NCBI GenBank assembly: GCA_040414495.1
Contig: JBEDUI010000007.1
Coordinates: forward strand, 1 to 55,535
DNA from: DATAVB01 sp040414495
GTDB taxonomy: Bacteria; Actinomycetota; Actinomycetes; Mycobacteriales; QHCD01
Direction: 5' to 3'
Length of the DNA: 55,535 bases
How positions within the stretch are numbered: the stretch's first letter is position 1; each line of letters begins with the position of its first letter. Shown in pieces: positions 14,801-22,739 of the stretch. The notes under the pieces are model-generated. The model was not told the DNA's origin and searched no databases. It saw only the letters and a program-made list of their open reading frames with translations. The position numbers were made by a program, and so were the translations under genes.

Positions 14801-16159
14801 CTATTTGTTGGCCTGGTACGGGATCTTACTGTCCACAGTGGTCATCAGCAGAATGGCGGCGCCGATGCCGACCGTCACGAGAGCCACAGCGTGCAGGCCG
14901 GCGTCGGTGGCGGCCGAACCGAAGGCGATGCCGATCAGGCTCGAGGAAAAGATCGCACCGAAATACGTGAACGTCCGATACAGCCCGGAGGCGACCGCGA
15001 CCTCGTCGGCGGGAGCCTGGATATACAAGGTCGCCTGATTGGCAAAACCGCCGAAGCCATTGGCCAGGCCGAACAGCAGCGACATCCCGATCAGCAAAAT
15101 GACCGGCGAATTCCGGGTAATCAACAACATGACGGCCCCGGTCAACAGCAGCCACCCGCCGGTCAACAACAGCGGAACGCGGATCCAACCGCGCCCGGAG
15201 ACCAGACGGGCGATAACGATGCTCGCGGCCGACAGCGGCAGCATGATTAGCCCGACTTGGGACGCCGTGTAATGAGCGGATTCTTCCATCCACTGACTCG
15301 TGCCGTATAACGCGGTGTACGTGCCCAGCGAGACGATCGCCTGGCGGACATACGTACGCAGCAATTGCGGATTCCGGCCGAGCATACGGACATCCACCAG
15401 CGGCTGCGGCGCGCGTCGCTCCCAGCTGATCAGACCGGCGCCGAGCACCACGACCGTAGCCAGAAGCCACCAACTGGGCGATTTCAGGTGCGACAGAAAT
15501 ATCAGCAGGGTGATGATCGTACCGGCGAACAACACAATGCCTGGCACGTCGATCGTCGCAAACAGGGATTCCTGCTTCACCGCCGCTTTATCGCGCGCGA
15601 CGCCGACCAGCGTGGAGACCAGCGCCACCGCCGCCAATGGCACGTTGACAAAGAATATTGCCCGCCAGCCGAAGGCCCCGGCTAGCAATCCGCCGAGCGG
15701 CAGGCCAACGACAACCGTGACCTGGGACGCGATCGAGAAATTGCCCAACACTCGACTGGGTACGCCGGTGCGCATATCGTCGGCCCGCTTACGGACCAGC
15801 GCCATCGCGGTCGGGTACGCCGCCGACGTTCCTATCCCGATCATCGCCCGCGACAGCAGCAGAAACGCGAAATTAGGTGCGGCCGTGCCGACGATCCCAG
15901 CGGCCAGCAGGATCAGTAGCCCGGTGATGAAAATGCGGCGCGCACCAAAGACCGTCGCGAGTTTCCCCATCGTTGGCTGCATCACGGCGCTGCACAGGTA
16001 CAGGACCGAGATCAGCGATGCGGTGGTGCCCGGTCCTTTGTGGAAATCCAGTCCGATGCCGACCAGTCCGGTCGCGATCATCGAGCTGTTGATCGGGTTG
16101 AGCGTTGAACCCAGCAGCAGCGGGCTGACGAACCGCCACCCGAAAGGTTTGCCGGTCAT
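14801..16159 (-). CDS. MFS drug exporter (DHA2-like)
   Basis: 452 residues, about 14 hydrophobic segments. It has the MFS motif-A region (MQPTMGKLATVFGARRIF) and motif C (GLPLGGLLAGAFGWRAIFFVN), typical of drug:H+ antiporters. The start overlaps the stop of the isochorismatase-like gene (ATGA at 16156-16159), and a marR gene lies upstream, giving the order marR, hydrolase, MFS. Regulation by the MarR protein through the palindrome at 17222 is likely. The exported compound is unknown. Confidence 0.92.
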   Translation of the reverse strand: MTGKPFGWRFVSPLLLGSTLNPINSSMIATGLVGIGLDFHKGPGTTASLISVLYLCSAVMQPTMGKLATVFGARRIFITGLLILLAAGIVGTAAPNFAFLLLSRAMIGIGTSAAYPTAMALVRKRADDMRTGVPSRVLGNFSIASQVTVVVGLPLGGLLAGAFGWRAIFFVNVPLAAVALVSTLVGVARDKAAVKQESLFATIDVPGIVLFAGTIITLLIFLSHLKSPSWWLLATVVVLGAGLISWERRAPQPLVDVRMLGRNPQLLRTYVRQAIVSLGTYTALYGTSQWMEESAHYTASQVGLIMLPLSAASIVIARLVSGRGWIRVPLLLTGGWLLLTGAVMLLITRNSPVILLIGMSLLFGLANGFGGFANQATLYIQAPADEVAVASGLYRTFTYFGAIFSSSLIGIAFGSAATDAGLHAVALVTVGIGAAILLMTTVDSKIPYQANK

Positions 16160-16716
16160 GACCGCCGGTCGAGAATGGCTAAAACGTCTTCTGCGAAGCC
16201 GGTTTCGGCTATACGCGGGAAGATCTGTGTCACGGCGTGCTCGTGCCGGGCGAGCTCGGAATCGGTCATGGCATCGACCGGCAGGGTCACGTGGAATCCC
16301 TGCTCGTGCGCGTCCCGGGCGGTTGACTCGACGCCGCCGCTGGTGGCGACACCGGCAACGACGACCTGGGTTACCTCGCGGCCGCGCAGCAGATCGGCCA
16401 AACCCGTTTTGGTGAAGGCGCTGCGCGCATACTTGGTGAGGAGAATATCGTCTGGCTGTTGGTCGAGTTCGGGAATAAGGTCGGTCCAGTCATCGGGAAG
16501 GGAAAGGTTCATGGCACCGGCATCGGTCCGGCCGGCCGGCGTTCCGGCGACATTGACCAGAACGACCGGCAGGCCACGACGTCGGAATTCCGCTGCCAGA
16601 GCAGTCGATTTCTCAACAACGTCATTGATCGGATGCGCCGTCGGCAGACCGACAACGCCCTTCTGCAGATCGATGATGATCAGGGCCGTGCGCGAATCAA
16701 CTTCGGTGATGGGCAT
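16156..16716 (-). CDS. Isochorismatase-like hydrolase lacking the catalytic cysteine
   Basis: 186 residues. The family Asp (ALIIIDLQKGVVG) and Lys (ILLTKYARSAF) are kept, but the catalytic position reads VVVAGVATSGGVESTARDA, with glycine/serine instead of cysteine. In that respect it is like EntB-type isochorismatases rather than cysteine nicotinamidases. The reaction may therefore be an isochorismatase-type ether hydrolysis, or the protein may be a non-enzymatic paralog. It is the middle gene of a marR-hydrolase-MFS operon. Confidence 0.88.
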   Translation of the reverse strand: MPITEVDSRTALIIIDLQKGVVGLPTAHPINDVVEKSTALAAEFRRRGLPVVLVNVAGTPAGRTDAGAMNLSLPDDWTDLIPELDQQPDDILLTKYARSAFTKTGLADLLRGREVTQVVVAGVATSGGVESTARDAHEQGFHVTLPVDAMTDSELARHEHAVTQIFPRIAETGFAEDVLAILDRRS

Positions 16717-16753
16717 GCCAAGTCCTTTGTGGAGACACCAGAAATGTCGGCAG

Positions 16754-17203
16754 TTACGGCGATTTCGCCAAGCGCTGCAATAAATGGGTGCTCAACGAGA
16801 GTTGGGTGATTTCTTCGGGCGAGAGGTTGGCGTCGATGGCCTGCGTCAACCAATCTTCCCGGGCGCGGCGCCCGGTGCGGAACTGTTCACGTGCCGTCCG
16901 CGTAAGGCTGAGCACGGTTTTGCGGCCATCTCGTGGATCGGGCGAACCAGCGATGAGACCGGCGTCCAGCAGCGTATGAATGATCTTTGCCATCGACTGC
17001 GGACGCATTCCCTGGGCGTGCGCCAGCGCGGTGGCCGTTGCCGGGCCATCGCTTTCCAGTCGCAGCAGAACGGCCGTCTGCGACTTGGTGAGGTCGTTGC
17101 CCTCCACCTGCTCCCGCAATCGCCGCACGAGTTGGCTGATGGAGAGCCGGAGGTCGGCCGCCACTTGGCTCGCCGCCGCTGACTCCGTCCGCCGTTTCGT
17201 CAC
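16754..17203 (-). CDS. MarR family regulator
   Basis: 149 residues with the MarR winged helix: LTKSQTAVLLRLESDGPATA, then ALAHAQGMRPQSMAKIIHTL and the wing GSPDPRDGRKTVLSLTRTA. N- and C-terminal helices form the dimer interface. It is the first gene of the operon with the isochorismatase-like and MFS genes. A long inverted repeat 18 bp upstream of its start is the likely autoregulatory site. A phenolic or drug-like inducer would be usual for the family but is not shown. Confidence 0.93.
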   Translation of the reverse strand: MTKRRTESAAASQVAADLRLSISQLVRRLREQVEGNDLTKSQTAVLLRLESDGPATATALAHAQGMRPQSMAKIIHTLLDAGLIAGSPDPRDGRKTVLSLTRTAREQFRTGRRAREDWLTQAIDANLSPEEITQLSLSTHLLQRLAKSP

Positions 17204-17221
17204 AACTGGACGCTACCACGA

Positions 17222-17251
17222 TAGACAGCCAACTGCACAGCTGGCTGTCTA
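17222..17251. promoter_or_regulatory. MarR-type palindromic operator
   Basis: TAGACAGCC, twelve bases, then GGCTGTCTA form a 9-bp perfect inverted repeat, extended inwards by A/T at the next position and CTG..CAG near the centre. The 30-bp near-palindrome lies between marR (start 17203) and the GH95 gene (start 17367). Its position fits control of the marR operon. Confidence 0.8.
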
Positions 17252-17366
17252 CCTCACGTCCGTGCCGATCCGATCCGCGTACGCGTTCGAGGTGAAAGTT
17301 TTCGACCCTGGGTGGCGGGGTCCGCGCAGTGTAAGGTTTTCTCGGCGGCGTCGAGGTGAGGGCGGC

Positions 17367-19670
17367 ATGAGTTTCCGGTTGAGGTACGGCAGTCCGGCCG
17401 AGCGTTGGTTGGAGGCACTGCCCATCGGGAACGGTCGTCTCGGCGCGATGGTATTTGGCGGTACTTCGGTCGAACGCATTGCGCTGAATATCGACACGCT
17501 CTGGTCCGGCGGTCCGCGCCGTCCTGATCCGGCCGCCGCCGAAGGGTTGACTGAGCTTCGGCGCTTGGTGCTGGAGGAGGAGGACTACGCCGCCGCCGAC
17601 GCTGTGGCGCAGTCGATGCAGGGTTCGTACAACGAGTCGTACCAGCCGCTGGGCGACCTGCGTATTCAGCTCAGTCCCAGCGCATCCATCAGCGACTACG
17701 TGCGTCAATTGGACCTGACCGAAGCGATCTCCAGCGTGGACTATCGGGTGGCCGGCACCCGTTTCTCGCGCCAGATCTTCGCCTCCGCCCCGAACAATGC
17801 GATCGTCGCCCAGTGGTCAGCCGACACTACGGGCGGACTGTCCTTTGTGGCTCGACTGGATTCCGCGCACCCGGTCGCCGTGGACGTGGTCGAGGGAACC
17901 GTGACAATGCAGGGCCGCGCACCGGCCCATGTGGCGCCGAATTATCACCACGAGGATGTCCCCGTTGTTTACGCCGATTCCGCTGGAATGCCGTTTGCGG
18001 CGGCATTGCGCATCACGGTGGACGATGGCGAGATCCGGGCGGCAGCCGGTGGCTTAGAGGTAATCGGCGCCAATGCTGCGACGCTGATCATTGTCGCCGA
18101 TACCGGATTTCGTTCGTACGACGAAGCGCCGGTCGCGGATTCCGGCCTCGTTCACCGGTGCGCCGAGCGTGCCCGTGTGCTTTCTGCTCAGCCATTCAGC
18201 GACTTACGCGAGCGGCATGTGGCAGACTACCGGCAGCTCTTCGATCGGGTCGGGCTCGAATTGCCGTCGTCGGAGAAGGCCGAATTGAACACCGATGAGC
18301 GGCTGGCCGCGGTTCGAGCGGGCGAAACCGATCCCGACCTGATCGCGCTGTTCTTCCAGTACGGACGCTATCTGCTGATCGCGTCGTCCCGCCCGGGCAC
18401 GCAACCGGCCAACCTGCAAGGGATTTGGAACGAGCAGGTCCGTCCGCCGTGGAGTTCCAACTGGACGGTCAACATCAACACCGAGATGAATTACTGGCCG
18501 GCCGAGGTGGCGAACCTGGCTGAGTGCCACGAGCCGTTGTTCGATCTGATCGAAGATTTGTCGATCGCCGGCCAGTCGACGGCGCAGGCCCATTATCGCG
18601 CTCGGGGCTGGACTGTTCACCACAACGTCGACCTGTGGCGCAGCGCCTGGCCCGCCGGGGCAAAGTCGGGCAATCCCGTCTGGTCGTGTTGGCCCATGGC
18701 CGGCGCGTGGTTGTGCTCGCATCTGTGGGAGCACTATGCGTTCACCGGAGACCGGGAATTCCTTGCTGTCAAGGCGTATCCGGCGATGCGGGGCGCGGCC
18801 GAATTCGTGCTCGACTTTCTGGTTCCGGGCCCGAACGGCGAGCTGGTGACCTGCCCGTCCACCTCTCCGGAGAACCAGTTCGATACGGCTGACGGAGTGG
18901 CCGGGGTGAGCGCCGCGTCCACAATGGACGCCTGGCTGATCCGCGATCTGTTCGGCGGCTGCATCAAGGCGGCGACCGAATTGGGTATCGACCCGGATTT
19001 CCGCTCCACGTTGCAGGCGACCCTGGCCAAGCTGTGGACGCCGCGGATCACTGCGGATGGCCGGCTGGCCGAGTGGTGGCGTGACTTTGCCGAGGCCGAG
19101 CCGGGTCATCGTCACCTTTCGCATTTGTGGGCCGTCTATCCGGGCGACGAGGTAAACGGGACCATAGCCGAGGCGGCGCGTAAATCGCTGGAATACCGGC
19201 TGAAGCATGGTGGGGGCGGCACCGGTTGGAGTCGGGCCTGGGTGGTCGCGTTGGCGGCCCGGTTCGGCCTGGCCGATCTGGCCGCGGACAGTCTGCGGAT
19301 CCTGTTGGCCGAGTCCACTGCGGACAATCTGTTCGACCTGCACCCGCCGGAGATCTTTCAGATCGACGGCAACCTCGGCGCGACCGCGGGCATCGCGGAA
19401 ATGTTGCTACAGAGCCACGGCGGTGTGCTGCGCATTCTGCCGGCCCTGCCGCGGCAATGGCCAACGGGATCGGTGACCGGGCTCAAGGCACGCGGCAACA
19501 TCACCGTTGACATTGACTGGACTCCGGACCGGGTTACGACCCGGCTCCGGCCGCAGGTGGACGGATCGCTCGTCGTTCTGCCGCCTCCACACCTCGATGC
19601 CGACCGGCGCGAAATCCAGGCCGGCGCCGGCGAAACGTACGAGTTGACCTTCGGCCCGCGTACCGACTGA
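17367..19670 (+). CDS. GH95 family glycosidase (alpha-L-fucosidase type)
   Basis: 767 residues. The start MSFRLRYGSPAERWLEALPI is the usual GH95 N-terminus, followed by a beta-sandwich and the (alpha/alpha)6 catalytic barrel. The catalytic set of 1,2-alpha-L-fucosidases can be placed: the Asn pair in NINTEMNYW (369 and 371), the acid Glu502 in PSTSPEN and Asp667 in FQIDGNLG. Some GH95 members prefer alpha-L-galactosides. There is no signal peptide, so it should act in the cytoplasm on imported oligosaccharides. It forms an operon with GH51, 16 bp apart. Confidence 0.93.
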   Translation: MSFRLRYGSPAERWLEALPIGNGRLGAMVFGGTSVERIALNIDTLWSGGPRRPDPAAAEGLTELRRLVLEEEDYAAADAVAQSMQGSYNESYQPLGDLRIQLSPSASISDYVRQLDLTEAISSVDYRVAGTRFSRQIFASAPNNAIVAQWSADTTGGLSFVARLDSAHPVAVDVVEGTVTMQGRAPAHVAPNYHHEDVPVVYADSAGMPFAAALRITVDDGEIRAAAGGLEVIGANAATLIIVADTGFRSYDEAPVADSGLVHRCAERARVLSAQPFSDLRERHVADYRQLFDRVGLELPSSEKAELNTDERLAAVRAGETDPDLIALFFQYGRYLLIASSRPGTQPANLQGIWNEQVRPPWSSNWTVNINTEMNYWPAEVANLAECHEPLFDLIEDLSIAGQSTAQAHYRARGWTVHHNVDLWRSAWPAGAKSGNPVWSCWPMAGAWLCSHLWEHYAFTGDREFLAVKAYPAMRGAAEFVLDFLVPGPNGELVTCPSTSPENQFDTADGVAGVSAASTMDAWLIRDLFGGCIKAATELGIDPDFRSTLQATLAKLWTPRITADGRLAEWWRDFAEAEPGHRHLSHLWAVYPGDEVNGTIAEAARKSLEYRLKHGGGGTGWSRAWVVALAARFGLADLAADSLRILLAESTADNLFDLHPPEIFQIDGNLGATAGIAEMLLQSHGGVLRILPALPRQWPTGSVTGLKARGNITVDIDWTPDRVTTRLRPQVDGSLVVLPPPHLDADRREIQAGAGETYELTFGPRTD

Positions 19671-19686
19671 ACACGAAAGGCCCAGC

Positions 19687-21210
19687 ATGAGTGGATCTGA
19701 CGCACGCCTCGTCGTCGACCTTGACGTTCCCGGACCGCAAATCAGCCGGCATCTTTACGGCCACTTCGCCGAGCACCTCGGCCGCTGCATCTACGGCGGA
19801 TTTTACGTTGGTGAAGACTCGCCGATTCCCAATGCGGGCGGGATCAGGCTGGACGTTGTCGAGGCGCTGCGTGGGCTGAACATCCCGAACTTGCGTTGGC
19901 CTGGCGGTTGTTTCGCCGACATTTATCACTGGCGTGATGGCATCGGTCCGAAGGCGGATCGGCCGATGATGATCAACTCGTACTGGGGTGATGTCCAGGA
20001 GAACAACCATTTCGGTACCCACGAATTCATGGCGCTGTGTGAGCTGCTCGGCGCCGATGCCTATGTGAACGGCAATGTGGGCTCGGGAACCGTCCAGGAA
20101 ATGAGCGAGTGGGTCGAATATCTCACCCGTGCCGGTGATTCGCCGATGGTGCGGTTGCGTAAGGCCAACGGCCGGGACGAGCCGTGGAAGGTCCCGTTCT
20201 GGGGAATTGGAAACGAGGCCTGGGGCTGCGGCGGGAATATGCGTGCCGAAGCGTACGCCGACGAGGCACGGCGATACGCGACGTTCCTGCGTGACCAGGG
20301 CGATAATAAGCTGTACCGGATTGCCGCCGGCGCGGCCGATGACGACCTGGTCTGGACCGAGGCATTGATGAAAACCGTCAGCTGCCTGGGCTGCACCCAG
20401 AATCCGCGTGGGTTGTTCCAGGCAATTTCATTTCACTACTACACGCACGGCGGCGACGGGCTGGCCAAGGACTCGGCTACCGATTTCTCGGCCGAGCAGT
20501 ATTACCGGACCATGGTCAAGGCCAAGGACATCGATCGCGTCATCGCCGGCCACAACGCGATCATGGATGCGTACGATCCACAGCGCAAGGTCGGCCTGGT
20601 GTGCGATGAGTGGGGCACCTGGTGGCAGGTCGAGCCCGGCACGCATCCCCGCTTCCTTTATCAGCAGAACACGCTGCGCGACGCGTTGGTGGCGAGCCTG
20701 CATTTCGATATCTTCCACAAATATGCCGCCCGGCTGCGTATGGCCAATATCGCCCAGACGCTGAACGTGCTGCAGTCGATGATCCTCACCGACGACACCG
20801 AGATGCTGGTGCTCACGCCGACGTATCACGTATTCGAGATGAACAAGGGACATCAGGACGCGATTTCGGTGCCGGTGCACGTGATCGCGCAGCCGGACGA
20901 TGTCGAGGTCGGCGACAACCGACTGTCCACAGTGACCGCGTCGGGCAGCATCAAGGACAATACGTTCCTGCTGTCGATCAGCAACCTGTCGGCCGATTCC
21001 GACCTGAATGTCGAGTTGGATCTACGCGGTCGCGCCGTCAGCGCACCCCGCGCGCGAATTCTGACCGCGGATAAACCGCAGGCGCACAATACGGGTGCAG
21101 CGCCGGCAGCGGTAGCGCCGCGGGAATTCGACGTAACGCTGGAGGGTGGGCGGCTCCGGGCCGATCTGCCGAGGCATTCGTTCGCGACCGTCGAACTCGA
21201 CGTCGGATAG
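19687..21210 (+). CDS. GH51 alpha-L-arabinofuranosidase
   Basis: 507 residues, full-length GH51. The acid/base is Glu177 in WGIGNEAWG and the nucleophile Glu308 in LVCDEWGTWW. RWPGGCFADIYHWRDG and FHYYTH are further family signatures, and the C-terminal beta domain ends RHSFATVELDV. It releases terminal alpha-L-arabinofuranose from arabinan or arabinoxylan oligomers. The absence of a signal peptide implies an intracellular role, like the partner GH95 enzyme. Its stop is directly adjacent to the stop of the convergent sigma-S1 gene. Confidence 0.95.
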   Translation: MSGSDARLVVDLDVPGPQISRHLYGHFAEHLGRCIYGGFYVGEDSPIPNAGGIRLDVVEALRGLNIPNLRWPGGCFADIYHWRDGIGPKADRPMMINSYWGDVQENNHFGTHEFMALCELLGADAYVNGNVGSGTVQEMSEWVEYLTRAGDSPMVRLRKANGRDEPWKVPFWGIGNEAWGCGGNMRAEAYADEARRYATFLRDQGDNKLYRIAAGAADDDLVWTEALMKTVSCLGCTQNPRGLFQAISFHYYTHGGDGLAKDSATDFSAEQYYRTMVKAKDIDRVIAGHNAIMDAYDPQRKVGLVCDEWGTWWQVEPGTHPRFLYQQNTLRDALVASLHFDIFHKYAARLRMANIAQTLNVLQSMILTDDTEMLVLTPTYHVFEMNKGHQDAISVPVHVIAQPDDVEVGDNRLSTVTASGSIKDNTFLLSISNLSADSDLNVELDLRGRAVSAPRARILTADKPQAHNTGAAPAAVAPREFDVTLEGGRLRADLPRHSFATVELDVG

Positions 21211-22206
21211 TCAGTCCGGGCGGGCGATCCGCAGGCTAACCCGGCCCAGACGCGGGTCGGCGTCGACGATTTCCACGTCGACGCTCTGATCGCGTTCGAG
21301 TCGTAGACCAGCCGGAATGTCAGATGTGGGAATGAGGCCGCGGATTCCGTCGAAGTACACGAATGCGCCGAAGGGGAGGACGGCACCAACCCGGCCCCGT
21401 CGGCGTTCGCCCGGGTTCAGCGCCCGAACATTCGTTACTATGCGGTCGAATTCGGCGGATTCCTCGGGCGAGAGCGCATCGGTGACGACTGGCCGCTGCT
21501 GGGCATCAACGTCGATCACTACTGCGTCGAATACCGTGCCGACAATGGTATCCGGCGAATTGTGGCCCCACCGGGTCCGGCCCAGCGCTCCGGTCCGCCC
21601 GCGGTAAATCGCCGGGATTCCGATGTCGGCGGTGAAACCACCCGCGATCCGGCCGGTAATGCGGGTGGAGACGATGTGGTCGGTGCCGACGAGGCTCAAT
21701 GCCTGTTGGGTCGAGGTGATCTGCATGGCGGGTTGGTCCCTTCGTCCACTGAGGTCGGATCGGAGTTGCGTGAGAGCGCGGGCTGTGTGGGTTGCGACCG
21801 TGCCTGCGGTGACGCCAAGATGCCCGGCGACCTCGGCTTGGCTGTGGTCCAGCAAATAGCGCAGCGTGATGACCCGGCGTTGTTGCTCGGATAGGTGCGC
21901 GATCGCGTCCTGCACGGCCATCCGCAGCACAACCTCGGATTCGGCGTCAATGCTGCCGACCGCGGTTTGGTCGAGACCGGTTTCCCGGGCCTGTCGCCGA
22001 AGAGTGTCGATGGCCAGATTACGTGTCACCCGTAGGGTCCAGGCGGTGACGTGATCATCATCGCGGCGGAGAACGTCCTGGTGTTCGAGTAGCCGGGCTA
22101 TTGCTTCGGCCGCGATCTGCCCGGCCAAATCGGTATCAGAAACAAGCCGGCGCGCCAGCCGGGTGCAGCGCGCCAGCAGTTGTGGGTAGATCTCGTCAGC
22201 AGTCAT
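21211..22206 (-). CDS. ECF-like sigma factor fused to two S1-like RNA-binding domains
   Basis: 331 residues. Residues 1-75 look like sigma region 2 (IAAEAIARLLEHQDVL, WTLRVTRNLAIDTLRRQA) and 95-150 like region 4 (HLSEQQRRVITLRYLLDHSQ, AEVAGHLGVTAGTVATHTAR). The C-terminal half is unusual. Residues about 178-242 form a degenerate S1 unit (ITGRIAGGFTADIG ... GTVFDAVVIDVDAQQRPVVT) and 266-330 a clear one (RRGRVGAVLPFGAFVYFDGI, RGLIPTSDIPAGL, VDVEIVDADPRLGRVSLRI). The linker EESAEFDRIVTNVRALNPGE resembles that between repeats 1 and 2 of ribosomal protein S1. It lies 59 bp behind a merR gene. The role is unknown; RNA-linked transcription control is inferred. Confidence 0.88.
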   Translation of the reverse strand: MTADEIYPQLLARCTRLARRLVSDTDLAGQIAAEAIARLLEHQDVLRRDDDHVTAWTLRVTRNLAIDTLRRQARETGLDQTAVGSIDAESEVVLRMAVQDAIAHLSEQQRRVITLRYLLDHSQAEVAGHLGVTAGTVATHTARALTQLRSDLSGRRDQPAMQITSTQQALSLVGTDHIVSTRITGRIAGGFTADIGIPAIYRGRTGALGRTRWGHNSPDTIVGTVFDAVVIDVDAQQRPVVTDALSPEESAEFDRIVTNVRALNPGERRRGRVGAVLPFGAFVYFDGIRGLIPTSDIPAGLRLERDQSVDVEIVDADPRLGRVSLRIARPD

Positions 22207-22265
22207 TTGTCTATCCACGCTGGCGACACCGGTTTCAATGACAGCTAAGCCGTCATTTCTGCAAT

Positions 22266-22715
22266 TCAGTCCGACGCAGCCATGCGGTTGGGTGCCCAGA
22301 GTTGATCGGCATCGCCGGCCTCGAGTCGTCCACGGTAGACATCGATCTTGTGGTCGATGGTTTTGAGGCTTTCCTGAACCTCTGCCAGCTTGGCCACGAC
22401 ATCGGCGCGATGTGCCTCCATCAACGCCAAGCGTTCCTTTTCGTTGCCCGGCCCGGCGGCAACGAGTTCGGCGTAGCGGCGGATCGACCTGATCGGCATG
22501 CCGGTCGCCCGCAGTTTGGTGCACACGACGATCCAGTCCAGGTCGAGTTTGTGGTACCGGCGCCTGCCTGTGGCGGTGCGGTCGATGGAGGTGACGACCA
22601 GGCCGGCGCGTTCGTAATACCGCAACGTATGCACACTGACGCCCGTTCGGCGAGCGGCCTCGGCGATGGTCAGACCCTGCTCTGGGATGGGAGCCTTCTC
22701 CTTGACTTCGAGCAC
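22266..22715 (-). CDS. MerR family regulator
   Basis: 149 residues. The N-terminal HTH is LTIAEAARRTGVSVHTLRYY, with the wing ERAGLVVTSIDRTATGRRRY and DLDWIVVCTKLRATGMPIRSIRRYAEL, then a long dimerisation helix. No metal-binding cysteines are present, so it belongs to the drug- or effector-sensing MerR group. The GTG start at 22715 lies inside the dyad at 22714-22732, so the mRNA is probably leaderless or a later start is used. It is divergent from an MFS exporter and upstream of the sigma-S1 gene. Confidence 0.9.
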   Translation of the reverse strand: MLEVKEKAPIPEQGLTIAEAARRTGVSVHTLRYYERAGLVVTSIDRTATGRRRYHKLDLDWIVVCTKLRATGMPIRSIRRYAELVAAGPGNEKERLALMEAHRADVVAKLAEVQESLKTIDHKIDVYRGRLEAGDADQLWAPNRMAASD

Positions 22716-22732
22716 GCTCTAAATTCTAGCGT
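22714..22732. promoter_or_regulatory. Dyad between merR and MFS gene (probable MerR site)
   Basis: ACGCT, nine bases, then AGCGT form a 19-bp dyad spanning almost the whole 24-bp gap between the divergent merR and MFS starts. MerR regulators bind between -35 and -10 of such promoters. The short repeat makes this a moderate-confidence call. Confidence 0.55.
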
Positions 22733-22739
22733 CGCATTT

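Noticed and set aside
15300..16415. Open frame of 371 codons on the + strand
   Set aside because: Antisense to the MFS and isochorismatase-like genes; composition is that of a shadow frame.
18204..19343. Open frame of 379 codons on the - strand
   Set aside because: Antisense to GH95, whose catalytic residues are intact; no domain is recognisable.
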